DNA of 64,000 nt from Anaerolineae bacterium (GTDB lineage: Bacteria; Chloroflexota; Anaerolineae; Aggregatilineales; Phototrophicaceae): the NCBI GenBank assembly GCA_020849765.1, contig JADLAY010000034.1:186001-250000 (forward strand), given 5' to 3'. Shown piece after piece: positions 25,356-34,111 of this stretch. Each line of letters begins with the position of its first letter. The first letter of the stretch is position 1. Below the pieces are notes generated by a model, which was not told the DNA's origin, searched no databases, and worked only from the letters and a program-made list of their open reading frames with translations. Made by a program: the position numbers and the translations under genes.

Positions 25356-26522
25356 TCAGCGGAACAGTTCGCGCACGATGATATTGCGCTGAATCTCGCT
25401 GGTACCTTCGTAAATCTGGAACACTTTGACGTCACGCATCAGTTTCTCAACCGGGTATTCTTTCATGTAGCCGTAGCCACCGAAAACCTGCACCGCATCG
25501 ACGGTCACCTTCATCGCCATGTCCGCCGCGAAGGCCTTGGCATAGGCGACGGCCTTCGGATTGTGTGCGCCGTGATCGACCAGCCAGGCCGCCTGCCAGG
25601 CCAACAGACGAGCCGCTTCGACATTCATCGCCATGTCGGCGATCTTGTGGCCGATGGCCTGATGCTGCCAGATCGGCTGCCCGAACGTGTGGCGCTCCTG
25701 CGCATACTTGACCGATTCTTCCAACGCCCGGCGCGCCACGCCGACCGCCCCGGAGGCAACACCCGGACGGCTGTGATCGAAGACGCTCATGGCGAGCAGG
25801 AAGCCCATGCCCTCTTCACCGATGCGATTCTCTGCCGGGACTTCGACGTTCTCGAAGACGACCTCAGCGGTATCCGCCGCGCGCTGGCCAAGCTTGTCGA
25901 AGTGCTTGCTGACCTTGATGCCGGGGGTATCGCGCTCGATGACGAAGCACGAAATGCCCTTATGGCGCTTGGACGGGTCGGTCACGGCGAACACGGTGTA
26001 GAAATTGGCGTAGTTAACGTTGCTGATGAAGATCTTCGAGCCATTGACGACGTAGTGCCCGTTTTGGCGCTCCGCGCGCGTCTGCATCCCGACGACGTCC
26101 GACCCGGCTGCCGGTTCGGTCACGCAGTAAGCGGCCAGGTGGCCCTTGTCCATCATGCGCTCGCCCAGCCAGTATTCCTTCTGTTGGGGTGTGCCACCGA
26201 TGAGGATAGGCAGCGACGACAGGTTGTTGACGCTCATCGCCGTGCTGATGCCGGAACAGCCGTAGGCCAGTTCTTCGGCGACGATCACTTCCTCCAGCAC
26301 ATTCGCACCGGGGCCGCCGTACTCGACCGGGATATTCAGGTTGACCAGACCGACCTGACGCCCCTTATTGATGATGTCGATCGGAAACTCCGCCGACTGG
26401 TCATAATGCTCGGCCTTCGGTATGATCTCCTTGGCAGCAAATTCTCGCGCCATTTGCTGCAACATCTTCTGTTCATCGTTCAGTTCAAAAGAAATTCCGC
26501 CAACGGCGACATCTTCAAGCAT
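25356..26522 (-). CDS. Acyl-CoA dehydrogenase
   Basis: 388 residues, full length. FAD/substrate motifs include CVTEPAAGSDV, GSKIFISNV and the C-terminal FQIYEGTSEIQRNIIVR, whose Glu is the catalytic base of short- and medium-chain enzymes. It catalyses the first step of fatty-acid or branched-chain acyl-CoA oxidation, passing electrons to ETF. GGAG precedes ATG by 7 bases. It stands alone with its own terminator; a second paralogue is at 52808. Chain-length preference cannot be read. Confidence 0.93.
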   Translation of the reverse strand: MLEDVAVGGISFELNDEQKMLQQMAREFAAKEIIPKAEHYDQSAEFPIDIINKGRQVGLVNLNIPVEYGGPGANVLEEVIVAEELAYGCSGISTAMSVNNLSSLPILIGGTPQQKEYWLGERMMDKGHLAAYCVTEPAAGSDVVGMQTRAERQNGHYVVNGSKIFISNVNYANFYTVFAVTDPSKRHKGISCFVIERDTPGIKVSKHFDKLGQRAADTAEVVFENVEVPAENRIGEEGMGFLLAMSVFDHSRPGVASGAVGVARRALEESVKYAQERHTFGQPIWQHQAIGHKIADMAMNVEAARLLAWQAAWLVDHGAHNPKAVAYAKAFAADMAMKVTVDAVQVFGGYGYMKEYPVEKLMRDVKVFQIYEGTSEIQRNIIVRELFR

Positions 26523-26679
26523 CTTAGTTCTCCAACTTTAGCAATTAATCGTACGTTGATTCGATTATACCGATAGCCGGACGTTCTGGGCAGTTAGATC
26601 TGGGCAACTGAGACTTCAGTTCGCCGCCGTCCCCATGTATGCTATGAGACACCTATTCAGTGAGCGAGTAACAGAGCGA

Positions 26680-28545
26680 ATGAGCCACGGATCATTTCTT
26701 AGCCGAATCAAGGACAAGAAGCCGATCCTCGCCGATGGCGCGATGGGCACACTGCTCCATGCACGCGGCGTTCCGATGAACGCGGCATTCGACGAATTGA
26801 ACATCACGCAGCCCGATCTGGTGCTGGAAGTGCACCGCGCCTACATCAAGGCGGGCGCAGACCTGATCGAAACGAATACGTTCGGCGCAAATCGGTTCAA
26901 ACTGGCGGAACAGGGATTGCCCAAACAGGTCAAAGAGATCGTCGGGGCCGGTGTGGCATTGGCCCGGCAGGCCGCCGCCGAAGCCGACCACGACGTCTAC
27001 GTCGCCGGTTCCGTTGGCCCGCTCGGCGTCAGCATCCAGCCCTACGGTCGCATCAAGGCCGAGGAAGCTCGCGCCGCTTTTGCCGAACAGATCGGCGCCC
27101 TGGCAGAAGGCGGCGTCGACGTGATCGTCCTGGAGACGTTCACCAACCTCCACGAGATCCAGGAAGCGCTGGCCGCGGCCCGTGAGGTGGCGCCGGATGT
27201 CCCCGTCGTCGCGGAAATGACGTACATGCCGGATGACCGCACGATCATGGGCTACCTGCCCGGTCGCGTGGCGCACGAATTGAAGGCGGCGGGCGCGGAC
27301 ATCATCGGCGTCAATTGTAGCGGTGGCCCGGCACAAATCGCGCGCGTCTTGCAGGCGATGCATCAGGCCGAGCCTGATTGCCTGTTTTCGGCCATGCCCA
27401 ACGCCGGTCTGCCGGAAAACGTCAACGGGCGCACGATGTACCCGGCGGATGGCACCTATTTTGCCGACTATGCGCTCACGTTCGAGGCGCTCGGCGCGAA
27501 CATCGTCGGCGGCTGTTGTGGCACGACGCCGGAACATATCGCGGCGATGCGCACAGCCCTCGACAGCGGCGATCATCCCCTGCCCCAGATCACGTTCCTG
27601 GAAGAGGCCGAAGAACACGACGGCGAGTACCTGTCGCATCAATCGGAGCTGGCAGACAAGCTCATGCGCGGTCACTTCATTGTCGGCGTGGAGATGGCCC
27701 CGCCGCGCAGCCATTCGCTCAGTGCGCTGCTGACTTCGGCGGAGATGCTGCGTGAGGCTGGCGCGGATGTGATCAACGTGCCGGACAGCCCGACGGCGCG
27801 CATGCGTATGAGTCCGTGGGCGGTCTGCAATCTGATCCAGACCCGCATCGGGCTGGAATCAATCCTGCACTTCCCGACGCGCGGGCGCAACCTCCTGCGC
27901 ATCCAGGGCGATTTGCTCGGCGCGCACGCGCTGGGGCAGCGCAACCTGTTCGTCTGCATGGGCGACCCGACCAAGATCGGCGACTACCCCGATGCGATGG
28001 ACAACTACGACATTTCGCCATCGGCCTTGATTCAGTTGATCAAGCTGCGCCTGAATCACGGCATGGATCAGGCCGGAAATCCGATCGGCCAGCCGACCAG
28101 CTTCACGATTGGCTGCGCGCTGAACATGGGCGCCCAGAACCCCGATAAGGAAATCGAGCTGCTGCTCAGGAAGATCAACAACGGGGCAGATTTTGCGCTC
28201 AGCCAGCCGGTCTTCGAGCCGGAACGCACGCGCCGCTTCCTCGCTCGTTACGAAGAGATCCGCGGCGAGCCGCTCCACCTGCCGATCATGATGGGCGTCA
28301 TGCCGCTCTACAACCTGCGCCATGCCCAATTCCTGCACAACGAGATTCCGGGCATCGACATTCCGGCGGCCATCCTCAAGAGGATGGAAGATGCGGGCGA
28401 TTATGCCAGCGAAGAAGGTGTCCACATCGCGAGCGAATTGATCCAGCAGATGCGCGACGTCATCCATGGCACCTACATCATTCCGGCCTTCGGCAAATAC
28501 GATCTCGCGGCTCAGGTGATCGACGCCATGCGCGTTCCCGGCTAG
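26680..28545 (+). CDS. Bifunctional homocysteine S-methyltransferase / methylenetetrahydrofolate reductase
   Basis: 621 residues from ATG 26680; an ATG 45 bases earlier is possible but gives an N-terminus outside the family. Residues 1-290 form the zinc-dependent homocysteine methyltransferase barrel: ILADGAMGTLL, then zinc ligands Cys213 (VNCSGGP), Cys279 and Cys280 (GGCCGTTP). From about 320 is the MTHFR barrel (VGVEMAPPRS ... DLLGAHALGQRNLFVCMGDPTKIGDYP). The pair makes methyl-THF and methylates homocysteine to methionine. I saw no SAM or cobalamin riboswitch upstream. Confidence 0.93.
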   Translation: MSHGSFLSRIKDKKPILADGAMGTLLHARGVPMNAAFDELNITQPDLVLEVHRAYIKAGADLIETNTFGANRFKLAEQGLPKQVKEIVGAGVALARQAAAEADHDVYVAGSVGPLGVSIQPYGRIKAEEARAAFAEQIGALAEGGVDVIVLETFTNLHEIQEALAAAREVAPDVPVVAEMTYMPDDRTIMGYLPGRVAHELKAAGADIIGVNCSGGPAQIARVLQAMHQAEPDCLFSAMPNAGLPENVNGRTMYPADGTYFADYALTFEALGANIVGGCCGTTPEHIAAMRTALDSGDHPLPQITFLEEAEEHDGEYLSHQSELADKLMRGHFIVGVEMAPPRSHSLSALLTSAEMLREAGADVINVPDSPTARMRMSPWAVCNLIQTRIGLESILHFPTRGRNLLRIQGDLLGAHALGQRNLFVCMGDPTKIGDYPDAMDNYDISPSALIQLIKLRLNHGMDQAGNPIGQPTSFTIGCALNMGAQNPDKEIELLLRKINNGADFALSQPVFEPERTRRFLARYEEIRGEPLHLPIMMGVMPLYNLRHAQFLHNEIPGIDIPAAILKRMEDAGDYASEEGVHIASELIQQMRDVIHGTYIIPAFGKYDLAAQVIDAMRVPG

Positions 28546-28676
28546 CCTTATTTGCAGGATGGCTGGAACTCGTGGCGAAATCCGACGTATAAAGCTATGA
28601 GGATAATCGAGGCGAACATTTCTCCCTCAGAACCGCACCTGACGGATTCCGAGAGGTGGTTTTCGCCTCTTGATCT

Positions 28677-28704
28677 GTTCGAACTTTTGTTCTATACTTT
28701 GTTC
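28677..28704 (+). promoter_or_regulatory. GTTC/GAAC half-site cluster upstream of the lytic transglycosylase
   Basis: GTTCGAAC (28677-28684) overlaps GAAC-TTTT-GTTC (28681-28692), and a third GTTC follows 8 bases later inside repeated TTGTTCTAT. The central element resembles Gram-positive LexA boxes (CGAAC-N4-GTTC). The regulator is unknown. Confidence 0.35.
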
Positions 28705-28810
28705 TATGCCAATCCCCCCAATTACCCAGGGAATTCATGGAGAATGCCAATCTTTATCTGATCATTCTCCAGTAAAATCGAAGAGTTCTCTCTAGTTGTC
28801 TTGAGGCTAG

Positions 28811-29572
28811 ATGACTACCCAAACCAAATCGCTGCGGGAAACACAACGCGCGAAAAATGTGACATCAAAGTCGAGTAGCAAAGCTCGTAAAAGCAAAAAG
28901 GACAAGGTTGCTGAACGCAACGAAGCCATGATCCGGTTGCTGCCGGGTTGGATCATCGTGGGCATCGTTCTGCTGATCCTGCTGCCGCAGATCCTGGCGG
29001 TCACGCTTGGCGCTGCCGGTCGTGTGATCACGAATATTCCCAACTGGATGGCTAATCTGTCGATCGGCACGCAAAGCTCGTCAATTGCCCCGTTGTTCAC
29101 CTCTGAAGTCGATTATTGGGCCAACGACATTCAGCGCTGGTCGCAAACGTACAACGTCGATCCGAATCTGCTGGCGACCGTCATGCAGATCGAGTCGTGC
29201 GGCCATGACGCCGTCGACAGCGTGGCAGGTGCACAAGGTCTGTTCCAGGTGATGCCGTTCCACTTCGATTACGGCGAAGATATGGACGATCCCGACACCA
29301 ATGCAAAACGCGGCGCGAACTTCCTGAATGAATGCCTGGGCTACGCGAATGGCGATCCGGGTCTGGCGCTGGCGTGCTACAACGGCGGGCCGTCGGTTGT
29401 GCAGCGTCCGTTCAACACGTGGCCGGCAGAAACCCAGCGCTACTACACCTGGGGCACGGCCATCTACCTGGACGCGCAGCAAAACAACCAGAGCAGCAAC
29501 ACGCTTCAGGAATGGCTCCAGGCGGGCGGACAGAATCTGTGCAGCCGCGCTGCCAGCCGTCTGGGCCTGTAA
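28811..29572 (+). CDS. Membrane-anchored lytic transglycosylase (SLT domain)
   Basis: 253 residues. A basic N-terminus (1-42) and one membrane helix (about 47-75) anchor an extracellular SLT lysozyme-like domain at about 100-230. The catalytic Glu128 lies in MQIESCGHDAVDS, followed by GAQGLFQVMP and LACYNGGPSVV, all standard for family 1 transglycosylases. It cleaves the glycan chain of peptidoglycan. Start supported by length; ribosome site weak. A group of inverted GTTC repeats lies upstream, possibly an operator. Confidence 0.9.
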   Translation: MTTQTKSLRETQRAKNVTSKSSSKARKSKKDKVAERNEAMIRLLPGWIIVGIVLLILLPQILAVTLGAAGRVITNIPNWMANLSIGTQSSSIAPLFTSEVDYWANDIQRWSQTYNVDPNLLATVMQIESCGHDAVDSVAGAQGLFQVMPFHFDYGEDMDDPDTNAKRGANFLNECLGYANGDPGLALACYNGGPSVVQRPFNTWPAETQRYYTWGTAIYLDAQQNNQSSNTLQEWLQAGGQNLCSRAASRLGL

Positions 29573-29648
29573 TCAGGTACCCAATCTCCGCGGTATGCGG
29601 CTATAATGTTTTCAGGTTATGCAATCCCCATCGCGAAGGAAAAGCCTG

Positions 29649-30347
29649 ATGGAAATGCCCTTTCACCTGAAAACACTACCGTCGGAAGCCCTTGACATCC
29701 TGCGTTTCTTTGCCGAGCACAACGAAAATGTCGCGCATACGAACGCAATGATCGATGGCACGGGCTTGAACGAACGCCGTTTCGGCGTGGCGCTCCGCCG
29801 GTTGGTCACGAAGGGCTATCTGATCATGGACGGCTATCAAACCTACCGCCTGAGCGATAACGGGCGCCGCGCCGTCGACGATCTGGCGGCGTACGATGAA
29901 TCAGAGCCGGAAGCTGCACAGGCGGCGAATGAATCGCGCATCATCACGCGCAGGCTGGTGCTGGTGGTGCCGCGAACCCTGCTCAGCGGCCAGCCGACCA
30001 ACGTCTTCGTCGGCTTTGACGAGCCGGAGGATACCGAATACATCGAAGAGCCGCTCAACCTGCTCATCAGGATGCAGGTCGTCAACAGCTCCGAGGACAT
30101 CAACCCGAACAAAGACTCGGCCATGCTGCTGGACAACAAAGCTGCCCGGCAGGTGTTCGAGATCATCGCCGGTGCTTACACCAAGCTGCGCCTGCGCTGT
30201 TTCGTCTACCAGATCGAAAACGAAGAAGACGCGCCGACGATGGCGGGCGGTATGTACGTCGATCTGAACATCGCCGCAACGCCGGAGAGCGTCGACCGCA
30301 GTTTGACGGCCTACGGCGTCGACGTCCAGTTCATGGTGCGCTCGTAG
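29649..30347 (+). CDS. Winged-helix protein of unknown function
   Basis: 232 residues from ATG 29649 (AAGGA 8 bases upstream). Residues 5-75 look like a winged helix: SEALDILRFFAEH, TGLNERRFGVALRRLVTKGYL and a wing ending YRLSDNGRRAVDDL, as in MarR/PadR-type or archaeal-type DNA-binding proteins. The rest (about 95-230) is a predicted beta-rich domain with RRLVLVVPRTLLSGQPTNVFVGFD and a final VDVQFMVRS; I do not recognise it. A TATAAT lies at 29602. A regulator sensing a partner through the C-terminal domain is one possibility. Confidence 0.65.
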   Translation: MEMPFHLKTLPSEALDILRFFAEHNENVAHTNAMIDGTGLNERRFGVALRRLVTKGYLIMDGYQTYRLSDNGRRAVDDLAAYDESEPEAAQAANESRIITRRLVLVVPRTLLSGQPTNVFVGFDEPEDTEYIEEPLNLLIRMQVVNSSEDINPNKDSAMLLDNKAARQVFEIIAGAYTKLRLRCFVYQIENEEDAPTMAGGMYVDLNIAATPESVDRSLTAYGVDVQFMVRS

Positions 30348-30362
30348 GATCTGGCTGAGCCT

Positions 30363-31175
30363 TCATTCATCCTGGTTGTAGGGCGTCCATCCAAACGGAA
30401 TATCCTCACCAGAGAGCGACAGCGGCGTATTCGGCCCCTCGCCGACGTCATCGGTCAGCAGCGGCAGCACACGGTGCAGCTCGCGCTGGCTGTTGCGCCT
30501 GCGCAAGTCTCGTGCGTAGTAGACCGTCTTCGCAGGCCGCGGATCGAGTGCGATCCGTGCCACACCGCGCGCCAGCACGTCGATCGGCATCGGCGCAATC
30601 TTGCCGAAGGCCAGCCACGACAGCGGTGGCGTCCCGCCCAGTAGTGTCATGAGCTGCCAGAACAGCGCCCGCCGCGCGCCGCGAACATATGTGATAGGCG
30701 CGCGGATGACGGTGTGCTTCAATCCGACGCGGTCGACGAAATCCTCGGCCTCGCGCTTGGACGCGATGTATTCGGACGACGTCCACGGGGCGCGCGCGGC
30801 GCTCATGAGCACCATGTGTGGCACACCGCTGTTGATGCACAGGTTGGCGATGTTGCGCGTCGAGATCACGTTGAGGTAATGATGCGTCAACCCCTGCGCC
30901 GGATCGGCGTTCATGCCGCCGACGGTGTGGATTACGACCTGCTGGCCGCGCGCGCGCCCTTTGAGGCTGGCCGGGTTCCAGATGTCCGCCGTCCACCAGC
31001 GCACGCGGTGTTTCAATGCCCCCAGCCGATCCTCACTCGCGGGACGGACGAGCAGCGAGACTTCCACCCCTTCGGCCAACAGCGCCGCAGCGATGTTATC
31101 GCCCAGGAAAGTGCCCCCGCCCGTCACGAGGACGCGTTCAATCGGCGACGTACCCGCCCTAAACTCTGAATCCAC
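30363..31175 (-). CDS. NAD(P)-binding SDR (atypical extended family) protein
   Basis: 270 residues. RVLVTGGGTFLGDNIAAALL is an SDR nucleotide-binding loop, followed by VVIHTVGGMNAD and a YIASKREAEDF segment that supplies the Tyr-x-x-x-Lys pair. The C-terminus resembles NmrA/epimerase-like proteins of the atypical group rather than sugar epimerases. Substrate unknown; quinone or carotenoid-like substrates occur in related families. It converges on the winged-helix gene with a 15-base gap. Confidence 0.75.
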   Translation of the reverse strand: MDSEFRAGTSPIERVLVTGGGTFLGDNIAAALLAEGVEVSLLVRPASEDRLGALKHRVRWWTADIWNPASLKGRARGQQVVIHTVGGMNADPAQGLTHHYLNVISTRNIANLCINSGVPHMVLMSAARAPWTSSEYIASKREAEDFVDRVGLKHTVIRAPITYVRGARRALFWQLMTLLGGTPPLSWLAFGKIAPMPIDVLARGVARIALDPRPAKTVYYARDLRRRNSQRELHRVLPLLTDDVGEGPNTPLSLSGEDIPFGWTPYNQDE

Positions 31176-31279
31176 GAATTATCCGGTCTACCTTGTTGTT
31201 AGGATATGCTTGAATTTTAATCGCAGCCTCCAAACTGCGACAACAGCGGGTTATGAAGAGCGCTATCGTTTTTAACCGG

Positions 31280-31308
31280 TTGTACATTTCGAAGAATTCG
31301 TGCATAAT
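31280..31308 (+). promoter_or_regulatory. Candidate promoter of a non-coding transcript before recX
   Basis: TTGTAC (31280-31285), 17-base spacer, CATAAT (31303-31308). Transcription would start near 31315. Confidence 0.5.
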
Positions 31309-31314
31309 GAAATA

Positions 31315-31675
31315 TGAGCACTGTAACATATAGTTTGCTCACTCGAACGACGTCGCGGTCGTTACGCTTTCATGATGACAGACGGAAACCAGAACTGCTT
31401 ATCTATGAGCACAGGATGAGCAGATACGGTGAGTGTGCTGGCGCTCGTGTCTTCTAAGTTCATACCCGGCATCGCTTGTGTGAAAGTATCGGGTATCGAA
31501 GACGGTGCAAAATGCTTGTGACAAACGAATAAGAGCCGCTTTAGGGACTCACACGCTCTGAAGCGTTTTCGGTTTGGCGGCATTTGCCCGCAAGCCTGTT
31601 GACAGCGTACCATCTGACCTCATGAAATGGCGGACAGCCGTGATTCGTTCATTCGATCACGGCTGTTGTGTTTTT
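31315..31675 (+). ncRNA. Possible structured non-coding RNA, about 360 nt, or long recX leader
   Basis: Runs from the TTGTAC/CATAAT promoter to a strong intrinsic terminator. It contains no credible plus-strand ORF. Local hairpins include AACGAC/GTCGTT (31346-31363) and ATACCCG/CGGGTAT (31462-31496), plus a GAGCA/TGCTC stem at the 5' end. It lacks tmRNA and RNase P signatures that I would recognise; 6S RNA cannot be judged by eye. Because the terminator ends five bases before the recX ribosome site, an attenuating recX leader is the main alternative. Confidence 0.35.
31634..31675 (+). terminator. Intrinsic terminator or attenuator immediately before recX
   Basis: ACAGCCGTGAT/ATCACGGCTGT 11-bp stem (31634-31644 with 31656-31666), then TGTGTTTTT. 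The recX ribosome site AGGAG begins at 31681. Confidence 0.7.
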
Positions 31676-31692
31676 GAACCAGGAGTGCACCG

Positions 31693-32382
31693 ATGCCCGC
31701 CGGGATTGTCACGGCGTTGGAAGTGCAAAAACGAAATAAGCAGCGCGTCAATGTGTATCTCGATGATGAGTATGCTTTCAGCCTGAAACTGGATGAAGCA
31801 GCGCGACTGTATAAAGGGCAACATCTGACGGAAGCCGAGGTAGAAGCTCTCGAAGCGCAAGACACGCTCTCACGGACCATCGATACTGCCGCGCGGTTTT
31901 TATCCTACCGGCCACGCAGCATTCAGGAAGTGCGCGAGAACCTGACCCGCAAGAATACACCGCCGCCACTTATAGAAGCTGCGGTGCAGCACCTCATCTC
32001 ACTCGGCTACCTGGACGACCGCGCCTTTGCAACCTTCTGGGTTCGAGAACGCAATACGTTCAAGCCGCTCAGCCTGCGGGCGCTGCGTCACGAGCTGCGC
32101 AACAAAGGCATCGCGGCCACTATCATCGACGAGGTGCTGGCACAGGTCGACGCCGAAGACGCGGCTTATCGGGCCGCTGATGGTCAGATGCGGCGGTTAC
32201 GGGGAACGTCACGTCGCGAGTTTCAGGATAAGCTGCTGGGATTCTTGCAGCGCCGAGGCTTCGGCTACCGAGAGGCAAAGACAGCCATCAGCCGCTTGCT
32301 TGAAACCCTCGAAGTCGAGGAACCTGACTACTTTCGCGACGATGCCGACGAAGACCTGTCCTTTCCAGAGTCGGATGAATGA
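31693..32382 (+). CDS. recX: RecX-family regulatory protein
   Basis: 229 residues, slightly longer than usual. Three-helix RecX repeats are visible: TAARFLSYRPRSIQEVRENL, LISLGYLDDRAFATFWVRER, LRHELRNKGIAATIIDEVL and KLLGFLQRRGFGYREAKTAI. The first about 55 residues form a beta-rich N-terminal extension (ALEVQKRNKQRVNVYLDDEYAFSL split) seen in many Gram-positive-type RecX proteins. RecX limits RecA filaments during recombination and SOS. recA is not in the window. AGGAG lies 7 bases before ATG, right after an intrinsic terminator. Confidence 0.88.
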   Translation: MPAGIVTALEVQKRNKQRVNVYLDDEYAFSLKLDEAARLYKGQHLTEAEVEALEAQDTLSRTIDTAARFLSYRPRSIQEVRENLTRKNTPPPLIEAAVQHLISLGYLDDRAFATFWVRERNTFKPLSLRALRHELRNKGIAATIIDEVLAQVDAEDAAYRAADGQMRRLRGTSRREFQDKLLGFLQRRGFGYREAKTAISRLLETLEVEEPDYFRDDADEDLSFPESDE

Positions 32383-32451
32383 CTCTCTTAAGGGACTTCA
32401 CGAAAGGAGGAATGCGGCGCTCGTGCCCCTGAGAGCGAACCGCAATATGAG

Positions 32452-33987
32452 ATGGAAAATGGGATACTCTTCGCCCTCATAGGATTGCTGGTCGGCATCT
32501 TCCTGGGCGGAATTGGCCTCACGTTCTACCAGAATTCACAAGGTCGAAACCGACGGGCGCTGGCCGACGCAGAAGCGAAATCGATCGTCGATCGGGCTTC
32601 ACTGCAGGCACAGCAATCGATGCTCAAGGCCGAGGAAAAGGCCAAACAAGTCACCGACGAAGCGACAGAGTTGGCGCTGCGCCGTCGCCGCGAACTCGAC
32701 CGCGAAGATGAACGCCTGCAACGCCGCCGCGAAGACCTGGACAAGCGCATGGAGCGCAACGAGCAGCGCGAGCAGGCTCTCAACAAGCGCCAGAGCGCGC
32801 TCGACCGCCAGCGGGCAGAACTGCAACAGGCGGAAGAAGAACGCAACGCCGAACTCCAACGCATTGCTCAGATGACGATTGACGAAGCGCGCAATGAATT
32901 GATGCAGGTGGCCGAAAAGGACGCCCGTAACGATATGGCGCGCATCATCCGCCAGGTTGAAGCCGAAGCGCGTGAAGAAGCGGACAACCGCGCGCGCGAG
33001 GTGATCGCCCTGGCCGTGCAGCGGCTGGCAAGCGAGCACGTCAGTGAGATCGCCGTCAGCGTGGTGCCGCTGCCGAATGACGAGATGAAAGGCCGCATCA
33101 TCGGGCGCAGCGGGCGCAACATCCGCGCGTTCGAGTTGGCGACCGGCGTCGACGTCGTGGTCGACGATACGCCGGAAGCAATCACGATCAGCAGCTTCGA
33201 CCCGGTGCGGCGCGAAGTCGCCAAGCGGGCGATGGCGAAGCTGGTCACGGATGGGCGCATCCACCCGGCGCGCATCGAGAAGCTGGTCGAGGACGCTCGC
33301 AACGAAGTCGACCAGATCATCCGCCAGGAAGGCGAGTCTGCCGCCTACACGACGGGCATCGCCGGGCTGCATCCTGAGATTCTCAAGCTGCTTGGACGGC
33401 TGAAGTTCCGCTACAGCTACGGGCAGAACATGCACGCCCACGCGATTGAAACGGCGCACATCGCCGGGATGATCGCGGCTGAACTCGGCGCGGACGTGCA
33501 GATTGCCAAGGCGGGCGGCCTGCTGCATGACATCGGCAAGGCCATCGACCACGAGGTCGAGGGCACCCACGCGCTGATCGGCGCCGAATACTGCGGTCGC
33601 TATGGCGTGCAGGCGCGCATCATCAACTGCGTTGCCAGCCACCATCACGAAGTCGAGCAGGAATGTGTCGAGGCGTACATCGTCGAAGCCGCCGATGCCA
33701 TCAGCGGCGCTCGTCCCGGCGCTCGCCGTGAGAGCCTGGACGCGTATGTGCGGCGCGTGCGCACGCTCGAAGAAATCGCCAATTCGTTCAACGGTGTCGA
33801 GCAAAGCTATGCGCTTCAGGCGGGCCGCGAGGTGCGCATCATCGTCAAGCCGGAAGCGATGGACGACCTCGGCGCGCTGGAACTGTCGCGCGAGATCGCG
33901 CGCAAGATCGAAGAAACGATGCAGTATCCGGGCCAGATCAAGGTGCAGGTCATTCGCGAGACGCGCGCGGTCGAATACGCAAAATAA
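32452..33987 (+). CDS. rny: Ribonuclease Y
   Basis: 511 residues, normal length. N-terminal membrane anchor (4-27), a coiled coil rich in Glu, Arg and Gln (about 30-185), a KH domain with GRIIGRSGRNIRAFE, and an HD domain with the metal-binding LLHDIGKAIDHE. RNase Y is the membrane-bound endonuclease that starts bulk mRNA decay in many Gram-positive-type bacteria. ATG 32452 has only a weak ribosome site, while an AAAGGAGG lies 40 bases upstream at 32403-32410 and is not in position to serve it. A strong terminator follows. Confidence 0.95.
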   Translation: MENGILFALIGLLVGIFLGGIGLTFYQNSQGRNRRALADAEAKSIVDRASLQAQQSMLKAEEKAKQVTDEATELALRRRRELDREDERLQRRREDLDKRMERNEQREQALNKRQSALDRQRAELQQAEEERNAELQRIAQMTIDEARNELMQVAEKDARNDMARIIRQVEAEAREEADNRAREVIALAVQRLASEHVSEIAVSVVPLPNDEMKGRIIGRSGRNIRAFELATGVDVVVDDTPEAITISSFDPVRREVAKRAMAKLVTDGRIHPARIEKLVEDARNEVDQIIRQEGESAAYTTGIAGLHPEILKLLGRLKFRYSYGQNMHAHAIETAHIAGMIAAELGADVQIAKAGGLLHDIGKAIDHEVEGTHALIGAEYCGRYGVQARIINCVASHHHEVEQECVEAYIVEAADAISGARPGARRESLDAYVRRVRTLEEIANSFNGVEQSYALQAGREVRIIVKPEAMDDLGALELSREIARKIEETMQYPGQIKVQVIRETRAVEYAK

Positions 33988-34019
33988 TCGCGCTCAAGCC
34001 ACCTGAACCAGAGTTTCAT

Positions 34020-34053
34020 CGGGCGAGTCACATGACTCGCCCGTTTTCTTCTT
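34020..34053 (+). terminator. Rho-independent terminator of rny
   Basis: CGGGCGAGTC/GACTCGCCCG 10-bp stem with loop ACAT (34020-34043), then TTTTCTTCTT. Confidence 0.9.
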
Positions 34054-34111
34054 GAAATGATTGAGCAATTGGCCTTATGCTAAGACAAAGCAGAAATTAC
34101 AGTATTGCAAT

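Larger units (their letters stand above)
31176..31692. other. 517-base region without protein genes, before recX
   Basis: No protein gene fits here. It holds a promoter-like pair, several hairpins and a terminator, all on the plus strand, described as a candidate ncRNA and as a terminator. The stretch is about 47% GC by eye, lower than the flanking genes. Confidence 0.6.

Noticed and set aside
26523..26679. SAM or cobalamin riboswitch before the homocysteine methyltransferase gene
   Set aside because: The gap is only about 157 bases and shared with a divergent promoter; no conserved riboswitch core is visible.
28552..28761. 69-residue frame after the methyltransferase-MTHFR gene
   Set aside because: No ribosome site, composition like the AT-rich spacer, and no recognisable domain.
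32403..32432. Strong AAAGGAGG with a six-codon mini-ORF upstream of rny
   Set aside because: The ATG at 32412 lies only one base after the site, too close for normal initiation, and the peptide has no regulatory pattern I recognise. Chance is likely.
32599..33804. 401-residue open frame opposite rny
   Set aside because: Antisense shadow of the RNase Y coiled coil and HD domain; no start signal or motif.
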